Assembly: GCF_001431465.1 (NCBI RefSeq)
Contig: NZ_LDJJ01000013.1
Location: 1 to 64,000, forward strand
Source of the DNA: Stenotrophomonas terrae
GTDB lineage: Bacteria; Pseudomonadota; Gammaproteobacteria; Xanthomonadales; Xanthomonadaceae
DNA length: 64,000 nucleotides
Reading direction: 5' to 3'
In this document: one piece after another, positions 17,927 through 26,513 of the stretch
How positions within the stretch are numbered: position 1 is the stretch's first letter
Layout: each line of letters opens with the position of its first letter
Notes under the pieces: generated by a model
What the model was told of the DNA's origin: nothing
Databases searched by the model: none
What the model saw: the letters and a program-made list of their open reading frames with translations, nothing else
Position numbers and translations under genes: made by a program

Positions 17927-19173
17927 TGAAAACGCTCCACGCGATACGGCGCAGGGTCGATTGCAGGTGCCTGCCCGGTTATCAAATCTGCCATCAGTTG
18001 TCCGCTCCCACTGCTCATGCTTATACCGAGCATGCCATGACCGGCCGCTAGCCATACGTGAGCATGCAGGGGCGAGCGCCCGAGGATCGGCATGTCATCC
18101 CAGGTCATCGGCCGCCAGCCATACCAGTGCTGCTGCATCCCGGTGCCCAGCGGCTGTCGCAGATACAGCTGCGCGGCCTGCTGCAAAGCACGCAGGCGGG
18201 TTGCATTCAAGCGCGTGTCCGGTCCGGAGAACTCCATCGTGCCGCCAAGCCGCATGCAATCCTTCCAGGCAATGACAAAGACCGAACGGTCCTTGAGCAC
18301 CACCGGTCGGCTCGGCACCTGCGGCGGACGGCTGCCGGTGATGGAATACCCTTTGCCGGGCTGGATCGGAACGCGCAGGCCAAGTTTGGCCGCCAGCTGC
18401 GGCGACCAGGCGCCGGTTGCCAGCACCAGTTCACCGGCCTGCCCCGCACCGTGGCTGGTCTGCACCTGCACGCCCTTGGCCTGCGGCTGGATGGACTGCA
18501 GCGTGCAGTGTTCATCGATCCGTACGCCGCGCGCACGCAGCACCCGCCCCAGCTCGGTGGTATAACGATCCGGGCGCAGACTGGCGTCGCCCGGAAATCG
18601 GATCGCGCCGACCACGCCCTCGTTGAACGCGGGCTCGCTGCGCAGGTAATCCGTACCGTTGATCACTTCAGTGCCGATACCCAGCCGCTGCAGTGCATCG
18701 CACTGGGCTATATGCGCCTGGAAATTCCCCTGCTCGCGGAACACATAATCCAGCCCCTTGTCGGCAAACTCGCAGTCAAGCCGATAGCGCTGCACCCATT
18801 GCGCCAGGCGCTGCCGCGAATCGTTCAACAAGGCCGCGCGGCCCTGCGCACTGCGCTGCCAGTCCTGCGGATTGCAACGCGCGACAAAACGCAGCAACCA
18901 CCGCCAAAGTGCTGGATCCATCCGCGGTGGGATGTACAACGGCGCCTGCGGTGACAGCATCCAGCGCAGTGCCCGCAGCGGCACGCCGGGCGCGGCCAGC
19001 GGCGGTGCATGACTGGGCGTGATGGTGCCGCAGTTACCGTGCGAGGTGGCGCCGCCCAGCGGGCCGGCATCGATCACCCGTACCTGCCGCCCGGCTTCGG
19101 ACAACGCCAACGCGGTGGCCAGGCCGGTGGCGCCGGCGCCAATGATCACTACATCGTCGTTGCGGATTTTCAC
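17923..19173 (-). CDS. DadA-like D-amino acid dehydrogenase / FAD oxidoreductase
   Basis: A DAO-type flavoprotein of 416 residues. The N-terminal FAD site reads VVIIGAGATGLATALALSEAG, followed by VRVIDAGPLGGATSHGNCG, typical of DadA. The C-terminal half has WYGWRPMTWDDMPILG and WLAAGHGMLGISMSSGSG, the DadA/glycine-oxidase end. The expected reaction is oxidative deamination of D-amino acids at the membrane, with electrons passing to quinone. No alanine racemase gene is adjacent, so the exact substrate is open. It is coupled to gor by a four-base overlap and lies 26 bases after the DUF418 gene. Confidence 0.87.
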   Translation of the reverse strand: MKIRNDDVVIIGAGATGLATALALSEAGRQVRVIDAGPLGGATSHGNCGTITPSHAPPLAAPGVPLRALRWMLSPQAPLYIPPRMDPALWRWLLRFVARCNPQDWQRSAQGRAALLNDSRQRLAQWVQRYRLDCEFADKGLDYVFREQGNFQAHIAQCDALQRLGIGTEVINGTDYLRSEPAFNEGVVGAIRFPGDASLRPDRYTTELGRVLRARGVRIDEHCTLQSIQPQAKGVQVQTSHGAGQAGELVLATGAWSPQLAAKLGLRVPIQPGKGYSITGSRPPQVPSRPVVLKDRSVFVIAWKDCMRLGGTMEFSGPDTRLNATRLRALQQAAQLYLRQPLGTGMQQHWYGWRPMTWDDMPILGRSPLHAHVWLAAGHGMLGISMSSGSGQLMADLITGQAPAIDPAPYRVERFQ

Positions 19174-19199
19174 CCGCGCATTTTATGGAGGGAAGCGGA

Positions 19200-20405
19200 T
19201 CAGCGCCGCAGTGGTGGCAATTGCAAGTAAGTAAGCGCGCGCCAAGCCCATTCCACCGGCCCGAACTGGAACCGACGCAGCCATACGTGGCTCAAGGCGA
19301 CCTGCCCGGCAAACAGCAGCAACGCAAACAACAGCTGCCCTGCACGGCCCATCTGTTCAAACCAACCCAAGCCATAGGCATAAAACACCAAGGTGCAGAC
19401 CAGGGACTGTCCAAGGTAATTGCTCAATGCCATGCGCCCGGCCGGTGCCAACCACTGCAGGTGGCGGCTCCAGCGTACCCCCCAGGCCAGATAGCCCAGG
19501 CACATCAGCAGGCCGGCGATGGCTGTCAGCGCATACGCCGTTGCACCGCGCATATCGAAACGACCCGGCGGGTTGTAGGACTGCAGATAGACGCTTGAAC
19601 ACATCACCGCCAGGCCAATCGACAGCAGCAGCCAGCGCAGCACTGCCCACAGTCGCTGATAGCGGGCGGGATCGGCGATTGCACCGCTGCGTGCGAACCA
19701 GGCGCCGATCAGGAACATGCCCAGTATCTGCGGGCCAACCACCAGTAGCGCTCCCAGCGACGCGCTCAGATCGCGCAGACGCTGCGCGATCGCCTGTACA
19801 TAAGTGCCATGTCCATAGGCTTGCCGCTGCGCTTCGATCACGGCAACTGCGGCAGCCTGCTGCGTGCTGCTGGCATCGGCCGGGGCGAACTGCATCAAGG
19901 CCCCCAGCAGCAGCATCAACACCGCCGCTCCCACATAGGCCGCTGTACCCAATACCGGCAGCCAGCTGCGCGGTGCCTCGCGGAACGCCAGCAACGCAAA
20001 CGACAGCAAGGCATACGCCACCAAGATATCGCCGGACCACAGCAGCACCGCGTGCAGCACACCGATGATCAACAAGCCCAGGCTGCGGCGCAGATAGAAG
20101 CGGGTGAAGTCGCGGCCGGCACTGCTGGCCCGCTGGGCCATCACCGCAAAGCCTGCGCCAAACAACAGCGAGAACAGGGTGAAGAACTTGCCCTGCACGA
20201 AGATGTAGACGAAGGCATCGGCCCAGTAGTCGCTGCCCTGCCAGTGCGGATCGATGCCGGTGAAGGACATGTCCAAGGGGCCACTGAAGGCCTCCATGTT
20301 CATCAGCAGGATGCCGAACAAGGCGAAGCCGCGCAGCACATCCAAGGTGGCGATGCGCTCATTGGCGGCCACAGGCTGGAAAGCGGAAGAGGACAACGGC
20401 GACAT
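19200..20405 (-). CDS. DUF418 family membrane protein (YeiB-like)
   Basis: A 401-residue integral membrane protein with about nine or ten helices. It starts with RIATLDVLRGFALFGILLMN, the acyltransferase-3/DUF418-type N-terminus. The C-terminal DUF418 block includes WLAPAGRMALSNYLGQSLVC and ends GPVEWAWRALTY. The family's function is unknown. It is the first gene of the unit leading to dadA-like and gor; the upstream side holds only repeats. Confidence 0.9.
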   Translation of the reverse strand: MSPLSSSAFQPVAANERIATLDVLRGFALFGILLMNMEAFSGPLDMSFTGIDPHWQGSDYWADAFVYIFVQGKFFTLFSLLFGAGFAVMAQRASSAGRDFTRFYLRRSLGLLIIGVLHAVLLWSGDILVAYALLSFALLAFREAPRSWLPVLGTAAYVGAAVLMLLLGALMQFAPADASSTQQAAAVAVIEAQRQAYGHGTYVQAIAQRLRDLSASLGALLVVGPQILGMFLIGAWFARSGAIADPARYQRLWAVLRWLLLSIGLAVMCSSVYLQSYNPPGRFDMRGATAYALTAIAGLLMCLGYLAWGVRWSRHLQWLAPAGRMALSNYLGQSLVCTLVFYAYGLGWFEQMGRAGQLLFALLLFAGQVALSHVWLRRFQFGPVEWAWRALTYLQLPPLRR

Positions 20406-20445
20406 CCTTCAACGACAGGTGCGCGATTAGAGCATGCGAACCGAT

Positions 20446-20713
20446 GTAGTGCCGAGCCATGCTCGGCAGGGGTTTTCCTCGCATCGCTGCCGACAACGCT
20501 GCACAGCTGTTTCCCGCCCAATAGGCGAGGCTATGACTGTTTCAACGCTACCAAGTGCCTACCCCTCCCCAGCCCTCCCCTTCGCTGCGCGAAAGGGAGG
20601 GAGCAAGGCTGTAGTGCCGAGCCATGCTCGGCAAAAGGCCCCCCTGTAGTGCCGAGCCATGCTCGGCAGAGGCGTTACCGGTAGAGCCCCTGCCGAGCAT
20701 GGCTCGGCACTAC
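20446..20713. repeat. SMAG-like repeat array, four units
   Basis: Units with GTAGTGCCGAGCCATGCTCG start at 20446, 20611 and 20646 in direct orientation, and an inverted copy lies at 20691-20713. The last two face each other as a dimer. The first is separated from the rest by a C-rich hairpin element. Confidence 0.85.
20562..20604. repeat. C-rich/G-rich hairpin repeat copy
   Basis: CCCCTCCCCAGCCCTCCCCT, a short GC loop, then AAAGGGAGGG. It is nearly the same as the element at 37022-37064. Confidence 0.7.
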
Positions 20714-20797
20714 AGGTAGCCGCGCCGGCGCGCGCCCTTCAACGCAGAACGGCCCGCGTTGGCGGGCCGTTCTTTGGCAATGCCTTGCGGCAAGCGC

Positions 20798-21277
20798 TTA
20801 GTGCTGGTGACCGCCGTCGCCGTGCACGTGACCGTGCTGCACTTCTTCTTCGCTGGCTTCACGCACTTCGATGATTTCCACGTCGAAATGCAGGTCCTTG
20901 CCAGCCATCGGGTGGTTCAGGTCGACGTCGACCACGGTCATGCCGACCTTCTCAACGGTGACCGCACGCGGGCCGAAGTTGGTCTGCAGGATCACCTGGG
21001 TGCCCGGGATCAGCGGGGTCTTGCCGAAATGCTTCTTCGGCACGCGCTGGGTCATGCCCTCGCGGCGCTCGCCGTAGGCGTCGGTCGACTTCACGTCGAC
21101 GCCGAAGCTCTCGCCGGCTTCCTTGTCCATCATCGCCGCTTCCAGGCCCGGAATGATGTTGCCGTGGCCGATCAGGATGGCCAAGGGATCACGGTCCTTG
21201 GAGCTTTCGATCGGCTCCTGGCCAGCTTCGGAGACGGTGTAGTGGAAACGGACGACGCGGTCTTTTTCGATCTTCAT
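20798..21277 (-). CDS. slyD: FKBP-type peptidyl-prolyl isomerase SlyD
   Basis: A cytosolic proline isomerase and metal-binding chaperone of 159 residues. The N-terminal FKBP part MKIEKDRVVRFHYTVSEAGQ is followed by the inserted flap domain (about 70-125, with AYGERREGMTQRVPKKHF). The tail is His-rich (EEEVQHGHVHGDGGHQH), matching the nickel-binding tail of SlyD. The ATG at 21277 is chosen over a longer frame because the conserved domain begins there. Confidence 0.93.
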   Translation of the reverse strand: MKIEKDRVVRFHYTVSEAGQEPIESSKDRDPLAILIGHGNIIPGLEAAMMDKEAGESFGVDVKSTDAYGERREGMTQRVPKKHFGKTPLIPGTQVILQTNFGPRAVTVEKVGMTVVDVDLNHPMAGKDLHFDVEIIEVREASEEEVQHGHVHGDGGHQH

Positions 21278-21387
21278 GCGCAACTCTGATAAATGGCTGC
21301 CCGCTGGCAGACGTTGGGACGGCTTGTCGGCCGCCGGGGACGCCGCCATGATGACGGCCTTCTTAGGTGGCGCATTATCCGGGCTCC

Positions 21388-21921
21388 ATGCACATCACGC
21401 CAGTTTTCCGCTTCCGCTCGTGGCGCCTGCCGCTCACGCTCCTGGCCGCCGCCACGCTTGCCGCCTGTGGCCACAACCCGCCCAAGCGGGCTGCCACGCC
21501 TGCGCCGGCCCGCAATTACTCGCCGGTGGCCCCTGCCGACCCCGCCGCGGCGGCCTCGGTGCTGATGCGGGCGCTGGGCCTGGTCGGCACGCCCTACCGC
21601 TATGGCGGCAACACGCCGGAGTCGGGTTTTGATTGCAGCGGGCTGGTGACCTACGTCTACCGGGACATGCTGGCCCTGAACCTGCCGCGCACGTCCCGCG
21701 AGCTTGCCGCAATCCAGGGGCCGAAGATCGCCCCTGACCGCCTGGCCGCAGGCGATCTGGTGTTTTTCGGCAATAAAGGCAACGTCTGGCACGTCGGCAT
21801 CTACGTCGGCGAAGGCCGTTTTGTGCATGCCCCCAGCACCGGTGGCACCGTCCGCCTGGACCACCTTGACGGGGCCTACTGGCGCGATCATTACACCGGT
21901 GCGAAGCGGGTATTACGGTAA
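21388..21921 (+). CDS. NlpC/P60 (C40) peptidase, lipoprotein
   Basis: A cell-wall endopeptidase of 177 residues anchored by a lipid: the lipobox LAAC puts the acylated cysteine at residue 27. The C40 domain has Cys83 in FDCSGLV, His135 in WHVGIYVG and HAPSTGG after it. On family knowledge it cuts peptidoglycan stem peptides, like E. coli MepS (Spr). It is followed after about 106 bases by a second, larger C40 gene on the same strand. Confidence 0.88.
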   Translation: MHITPVFRFRSWRLPLTLLAAATLAACGHNPPKRAATPAPARNYSPVAPADPAAAASVLMRALGLVGTPYRYGGNTPESGFDCSGLVTYVYRDMLALNLPRTSRELAAIQGPKIAPDRLAAGDLVFFGNKGNVWHVGIYVGEGRFVHAPSTGGTVRLDHLDGAYWRDHYTGAKRVLR

Positions 21922-22027
21922 AACGAGACATTCCTCGCGAAAAATAACGATTTATTAACGAAAATTGTACCTATCCACACGTTTCACAGGGCATGATCGC
22001 CCATCGACTTTTTCAAGTGACTGCCGC

Positions 22028-22771
22028 GTGACGACTGACAACACGTCCCATCCGAGCCAGCCAAAGATTGTTACGCTCACCGCCCGCCGCCTGATCTGTG
22101 CTGCGGCACTGGCTCTGGCCAGCCTGCCCGCCTTCGCTCAGAGCGCCGAAACCGCCGCGGCTGCCAAGCCCGCCGCGGCCAAGACCGAAGCCCCCCGCAG
22201 CAAGGCCGACAGCGCTGCTACCGCCACACTCGCCGCGCTGCTGCCGCATCTTGCCGCCAGCGACACCATTCCACTGATGGACCGCTCGGCGATGTTTGCC
22301 GGCGATCTCAGCCGCCTGATTTCTGCCTACGACGCCTCCAAGGGCATCTCGGCCGCCACCGAAGCCGCGTTGGCCAATGATTCGGACGGCAAGGTGCAGT
22401 CCATCCTGCGCCGCGCCATGACCCTGCTGGGTACCCCGTACCGCTGGGGCGGCACCTCGCCGGATGCCGGTTTTGACTGCAGTGGCCTGGTTGGCTACGT
22501 GTTCCGTACCGCCCTGGGTGTCGAGCTGCCGCGCGTATCGCGCGAAATGGCCAGCCAGGCCAATGCCGAACTGATCAACGACCGCTCGGCGCTGGCCGCT
22601 GGCGATCTGGTGTTCTTCGGCCGCAAGGGCCGCGTCGACCACGTCGGCATCTATCTCGGCGAAGGTCGCTTCCTGCATGCCCCGAGCACCGGCAAGGACG
22701 TCCGCACCGACACCTTGATGACCGGTTATTGGGGTGACAAGTTCATGCAGGCACGTCGCGTGGCGCTGTAA
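22028..22771 (+). CDS. NlpC/P60 (C40) peptidase, secreted
   Basis: A second cell-wall hydrolase of 247 residues. The signal peptide (LICAAALALASLPAFAQ) has no lipobox. An Ala/Lys-rich spacer follows, then a region of about 80 residues not present in the upstream paralogue, then the C40 domain with Cys151 in FDCSGLV, His205 in DHVGIYLG and HAPSTGK. The GTG at 22028 is the most likely start; an upstream TTG in the same frame at 21965 is less likely. A strong terminator follows. Confidence 0.85.
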   Translation: MTTDNTSHPSQPKIVTLTARRLICAAALALASLPAFAQSAETAAAAKPAAAKTEAPRSKADSAATATLAALLPHLAASDTIPLMDRSAMFAGDLSRLISAYDASKGISAATEAALANDSDGKVQSILRRAMTLLGTPYRWGGTSPDAGFDCSGLVGYVFRTALGVELPRVSREMASQANAELINDRSALAAGDLVFFGRKGRVDHVGIYLGEGRFLHAPSTGKDVRTDTLMTGYWGDKFMQARRVAL

Positions 22772-22796
22772 GCGCCCTGCCGGCAACTACCTGCTG

Positions 22797-22826
22797 AGCC
22801 GCGGCCCTGGGGCCGCGGCTTTTTTA
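22797..22826 (+). terminator. Hairpin terminator
   Basis: AGCCGCGGCCC-TG-GGGCCGCGGCT followed by TTTTTTATT. Confidence 0.9.
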
Positions 22827-22916
22827 TTGCCTGCAGCTCAGCCGCGGGCGATAACTTTTCCTGCACAAAGGTTAATGCGAACGCCCCGTTGCCAGCCCCA
22901 AATTAAGTGACGAATA

Positions 22917-22936
22917 CGATTGCGCATGCGCGAATC
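22917..22936. promoter_or_regulatory. Palindrome upstream of the sigma-54 activator gene
   Basis: The perfect palindrome GCGCATGCGC (22922-22931) is extended by GATT on one side and AATC on the other. It lies about 40-55 bases before the activator start, where an operator for autoregulation could be. Confidence 0.35.
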
Positions 22937-22975
22937 AGGGGTATATCGTGGCCGCCAATGGACAGATGACCAGGC

Positions 22976-24307
22976 ATGGCGGCGACACAAATGTCAAGTA
23001 CGCGTTGTGTGATCTGGTTTGGAAATCCTGGGGCGAGAGAGAAAGTGATGCTGGCTGCCGATGGCTGGCACGTGCGGACGGTACTCCCCCAACAACCCGC
23101 CGACATTGGCATGCGCGGCGGTGACACGGTGGTTGGCCTGATCGATTTCCGCACCAGCTCGGACAGCGAGCTGGAGCGCATCGGCAAGCTGACCGCCGAG
23201 CATCAGCACATGCCGTTGTTTGCCATTACCCCGGCCAACGACGGCAGCCACGCCACACCGCAGCATCCGCTGCTGGCGGCGTGCCGCCAGCAATTTCCGC
23301 ATCCACCGGATCTGAAGGAACTGCTGCGCGGCCTGCAGGGGCTGAGCAATGAAGTGCCGCGCGCGGCCAGCGACGATGTACTGGACACCTTGCTCGGCGA
23401 GAGCGAGGTGATGCTGGTGATGCGCGCGACACTGCGAAAGTACGCGCCGGTGGATCTGCCGGTGCTGATCACCGGCGAAACCGGCACCGGCAAGGAAGTT
23501 GCCGCGCATGCCCTGCACCGGCTGTCGGCACGCGGCGGCAAACCTTTCCAGGCAATCAACTGCGGCGCCATTCCTTCCACCTTGATCCAGTCAGAGCTGT
23601 TCGGCCACGAGCGTGGTGCATTCACCGGCGCCAGCAGCCGCCGCCTGGGCCTGTTCGAAACCGCGCACAACGGCAGCGTATTCCTCGATGAAATCGGCGA
23701 CCTGCCGCTGGATGCGCAGACCAGTTTGTTGCGGGTGCTGCAGGAAGGCACGATCGAGCGCGTCGGCAGCAACCAGCCGATTGCGGTGGACGTACGCATC
23801 CTCGCCGCCACCCACGTGGACTTGGAGCGTGCAGTGGAAGAAGGTCGCTTCCGCCGCGATCTTTACTACCGGCTCAACGTACTACGCCTGGCGATGCCGC
23901 CGCTGCGCAAGCGCGATGGCGACATCGAACTGCTGTCACGGCAATTCCTGCGCAACTTCCGCACGCGCCACCCCACCCGCGCGCGCGGTTACACACATGA
24001 AGCCCGCCAGGCGATGGAGCGCTTTCCGTGGCCGGGCAATGTCCGCGAACTGCTCAACCGGGTACAGCGTGCCGCCATCACCGCCGAAGGCGAATTGATC
24101 AGCAGTGCCGATCTGGAACTCAACCTACCCGCCGACGGTGCCCAACTGAGCAAGGCGCGCAGTCACGCCGAACGTGAAACCCTGCTGTCCTGTCTGCAAC
24201 AAAGCCAGTACAACATCAGCGCCTGCGCGCGCCTGATGAAGGTGTCGCGGGTCACCATCTACCGCATGTGCCGCAAACACCAGCTGGAACTGGAAGCGCT
24301 GCGTTGA
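22976..24307 (+). CDS. Sigma-54-dependent transcriptional activator (VpsR-like architecture)
   Basis: A 443-residue enhancer-binding protein. Residues 1-135 form a receiver-like domain without the clear acidic pocket of true receivers (VVGLIDFR is the nearest match to the phosphoacceptor strand). The AAA+ domain has GETGTGKE at 167-174, GAFTGA (sigma-54 contact) at 214-219 and VFLDEIGDL as Walker B. The C-terminus is a Fis-type helix-turn-helix (SACARLMKVSRVTIYRMCRK). It converges, 46 bases apart, on a Fap-like operon that has a -24/-12 promoter, so it is the natural candidate regulator. Relatives of this architecture (VpsR, FleQ) respond to cyclic di-GMP, but binding cannot be seen here. Confidence 0.88.
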   Translation: MAATQMSSTRCVIWFGNPGAREKVMLAADGWHVRTVLPQQPADIGMRGGDTVVGLIDFRTSSDSELERIGKLTAEHQHMPLFAITPANDGSHATPQHPLLAACRQQFPHPPDLKELLRGLQGLSNEVPRAASDDVLDTLLGESEVMLVMRATLRKYAPVDLPVLITGETGTGKEVAAHALHRLSARGGKPFQAINCGAIPSTLIQSELFGHERGAFTGASSRRLGLFETAHNGSVFLDEIGDLPLDAQTSLLRVLQEGTIERVGSNQPIAVDVRILAATHVDLERAVEEGRFRRDLYYRLNVLRLAMPPLRKRDGDIELLSRQFLRNFRTRHPTRARGYTHEARQAMERFPWPGNVRELLNRVQRAAITAEGELISSADLELNLPADGAQLSKARSHAERETLLSCLQQSQYNISACARLMKVSRVTIYRMCRKHQLELEALR

Positions 24308-24353
24308 TTGCACAACGCAGCGCTGCAACCTTCCGCAACCCGGCCAGACACGC

Positions 24354-25685
24354 TCACAGCATGTAAGGCACCTTGAAGGCCAGGCTGAAATCCGGTGCGT
24401 CCGGGGTCAGGCCAATGCCGAGCATGCTGACGAAGGTCGCCTTGGAGGTCAGCGCATAGGTCACGCCCAGATTGAGCGTGCCGGCGTTGCCATCACTGCC
24501 GATGATCTTCATCCACTTGCCGTTCTTGTAGCGGGTGGAAGCACGTGCGCTCATGCGGTCACTGAAGGAAATACTCAGGCTGGTACGTTCGTTGAAGGCA
24601 AACGCAATGCCCGCGCCAAAGTAATACGAATCACCCAGAACCACCTCACCCGGGTTCACCGTGTCCGGGTTGGCATCGATGTCGTCGAAGCTGCGCTTGA
24701 ACGAACGTACGTAGCCGATGTTGCCGAACAGGATCGCAGGGTCTGCACTCTTGACCGCCGACAGACCGATATTGGCCTGCCACAAACCATTGCCGGTGGG
24801 CTGCTTGGCCGGCACCGCGAAACGGATGAAGTCATCGTCATCGCGTTCAATCACCTTCCAGTCCAGGCCATAGGGTTCACGCCCGGTCGGCGCGGTCACC
24901 GCACCGGTCAACACCGTTTCCGGACGCCAGCCACGCTCGCCGAACAGCTTGTAGTTGGCACTGACGGTTACATCGCCGATGCCGGTGCCGTGGGTTTCCT
25001 CCTGCGCGATTGCCGCCGCCGAGCCGCCTGCACCGCCCTTCTGGTAGATGGTTTTGCGGGCGATGTAAGGCACATCCAGGTTCAAGGTCAGGCGTGGATT
25101 GAGGCCCCAACGTGCGGCGAAGTTGTAGGTAAGTGAATCGGACTCGACGTTCTCGATGGCAATGTTGCCCAGAAAAATCGCATCCAGCGCCAGGAAACCA
25201 TTGAGGGTGAGTTGTTTGCGGTCGTAGCGTGCGTAGGTGACGCTGTTTTCCAGCGTCAGGCGTTGGTTGAACAAGGCCGACTGCTGTTGTTTGACGTCAT
25301 CCACACTACGTCGCGCCGCTTCCTTGGCCTGCTGCGCCTCGGTCGCGCTGCTGGCATAACCTTCGGCCGGCGGCGTCGCGGCGGCAGCCGTAGCTGCGGC
25401 CGGTGCTGCGGGCGCTTGAGGCCCTGCAGCCGTTGCCGTGGGCGGCTGCCCGGCAGGCATCTGCGCAGTCTTGCCGCTTACCCGCGCCTGGATCGCCTGC
25501 ACCTGCATGTCCAACTCGCGCAGGCGCCGCACCTCCTGTGCATAGCTGGCCTTCAACGCCTCCAGCTGCGAAACCAAAGCCCGTACATCCGCCTCATCGC
25601 TACTGCCGGTTGTCGCCTCCTGTGCCAACACCTTGGGTGAAGCCACAGTCAGACTCACCAGCGCCGCCATCGCCAGTCGTTTCAT
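24354..25685 (-). CDS. fapF: FapF-like outer-membrane amyloid exporter
   Basis: A 443-residue protein matching the known layout of Pseudomonas FapF: a signal peptide (to about residue 22), a heptad-like coiled coil at about 33-70 (VRALVSQLEALKASYAQEVR), a Pro/Ala linker at about 75-108, and an Ala/Gln-rich helix at about 110-140 that could be the barrel plug. A beta-barrel follows with alternating strands (RLTLNLDVPYIARKTI, TGIGDVTVSANYKLF) and ends SLAFKVPYML. FapF forms a trimeric pore that secretes Fap fibre subunits. It is the last gene of the operon, as in Pseudomonas. Many relatives are likely annotated only as transporter or hypothetical. Confidence 0.8.
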   Translation of the reverse strand: MKRLAMAALVSLTVASPKVLAQEATTGSSDEADVRALVSQLEALKASYAQEVRRLRELDMQVQAIQARVSGKTAQMPAGQPPTATAAGPQAPAAPAAATAAAATPPAEGYASSATEAQQAKEAARRSVDDVKQQQSALFNQRLTLENSVTYARYDRKQLTLNGFLALDAIFLGNIAIENVESDSLTYNFAARWGLNPRLTLNLDVPYIARKTIYQKGGAGGSAAAIAQEETHGTGIGDVTVSANYKLFGERGWRPETVLTGAVTAPTGREPYGLDWKVIERDDDDFIRFAVPAKQPTGNGLWQANIGLSAVKSADPAILFGNIGYVRSFKRSFDDIDANPDTVNPGEVVLGDSYYFGAGIAFAFNERTSLSISFSDRMSARASTRYKNGKWMKIIGSDGNAGTLNLGVTYALTSKATFVSMLGIGLTPDAPDFSLAFKVPYML

Positions 25686-25736
25686 TGCTGCCGTCCTCTA
25701 CGTTGTACCTGCAAAATCCCGTGCCAGGCACGGGGC

Positions 25737-26501
25737 TCACTGCCCACCGACCCCGCCAATCCCCCGATTGAGCGTGATGGCCTGTGCCACGTTCTGTGCA
25801 AGCGGCAGATTGCCCCCCAGCGACTGCCGCACCAGATCAATCTGCAACCGGTTGTTCACCACCTGCCCATCGCTGGTCAGCTGGATGCTCTGGCCAACGC
25901 TGCCGCTGCGCAGCCATTGCTGCACCGCGCCCTGACCTTCGATGTTCAACTGCAGCCGCGCGGCATTGCCGTCGAAGCTGGCCACCGCGCTGGCGTTGCC
26001 GGACTGCGCGCTGGCATCGCCTGCAACCGTGCCGCTGCCAGTGGGCACAACACCGTCATTGCGTACGTTCAAATGCATCACGTTGCTGGCGCGGTTGCTG
26101 TCACCGGCGACCTGCACGCTCTGGCTGACACCGCTCACATTGTTCAAGCCGCTGCCATCAATGCTGCGCCCTGCCACATCCGGCAGCGGCGCATTGGCGG
26201 CGGTGATGTTGACGCTGGGGGTGAAGCTGACCTTGGGCGTGTTGCCCTTGGTGAAATCCATGCCCAGTGTCATCGTGCCCTGCAGGTTCTGGCCGGTGCC
26301 GGTCTGCCAGGTCGACACCATGGTTACCCCGAACCACGCCACTGCGTTACCCCCTACGGTGTAACGGCCGCGCATCAGGTTCAATTCCGGGTCGGGTATT
26401 TCATGCAGGCCCTTGCCAGGCTTGCCCGGGTTTTCCGCGCCATACACTGGCAGCGCGGCACTCAGCGCCAAAGCCAGCAGGGCGAACTTGGTCATGTTCA
26501 T
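25737..26501 (-). CDS. fapE: FapE-like amyloid accessory subunit
   Basis: A 254-residue secreted protein with a signal peptide ending near PVYGAE. The first part of the mature protein has LNLMRGRYTVGGNAVAWFGV and MVSTWQTGTGQNLQG, resembling the RGRY and STWQ region I associate with FapE. The rest is rich in Asn, Gly, Gln and Ser, with no catalytic motif. In Pseudomonas FapE is a minor fibre-associated component. The start ATG at 26501 has AAGGAG seven bases before it. It lies 12 bases after the C39 protease gene. The assignment rests on order and weak motif memory; a simple secreted beta-rich protein is the alternative. Confidence 0.6.
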   Translation of the reverse strand: MNMTKFALLALALSAALPVYGAENPGKPGKGLHEIPDPELNLMRGRYTVGGNAVAWFGVTMVSTWQTGTGQNLQGTMTLGMDFTKGNTPKVSFTPSVNITAANAPLPDVAGRSIDGSGLNNVSGVSQSVQVAGDSNRASNVMHLNVRNDGVVPTGSGTVAGDASAQSGNASAVASFDGNAARLQLNIEGQGAVQQWLRSGSVGQSIQLTSDGQVVNNRLQIDLVRQSLGGNLPLAQNVAQAITLNRGIGGVGGQ

Positions 26502-26513
26502 CACAACACTCCT

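Larger units (their letters stand above)
20406..20797. other. Intergenic region filled with repeats
   Basis: This is 392 bases between the DUF418 gene start and the slyD stop. It contains four SMAG-like units and one C-rich hairpin element (20562-20604). No gene is supported. GGCCCGC-GTTGGC-GGGCC followed by GTTCTTT near 20752-20775 could end a transcript. Confidence 0.7.
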
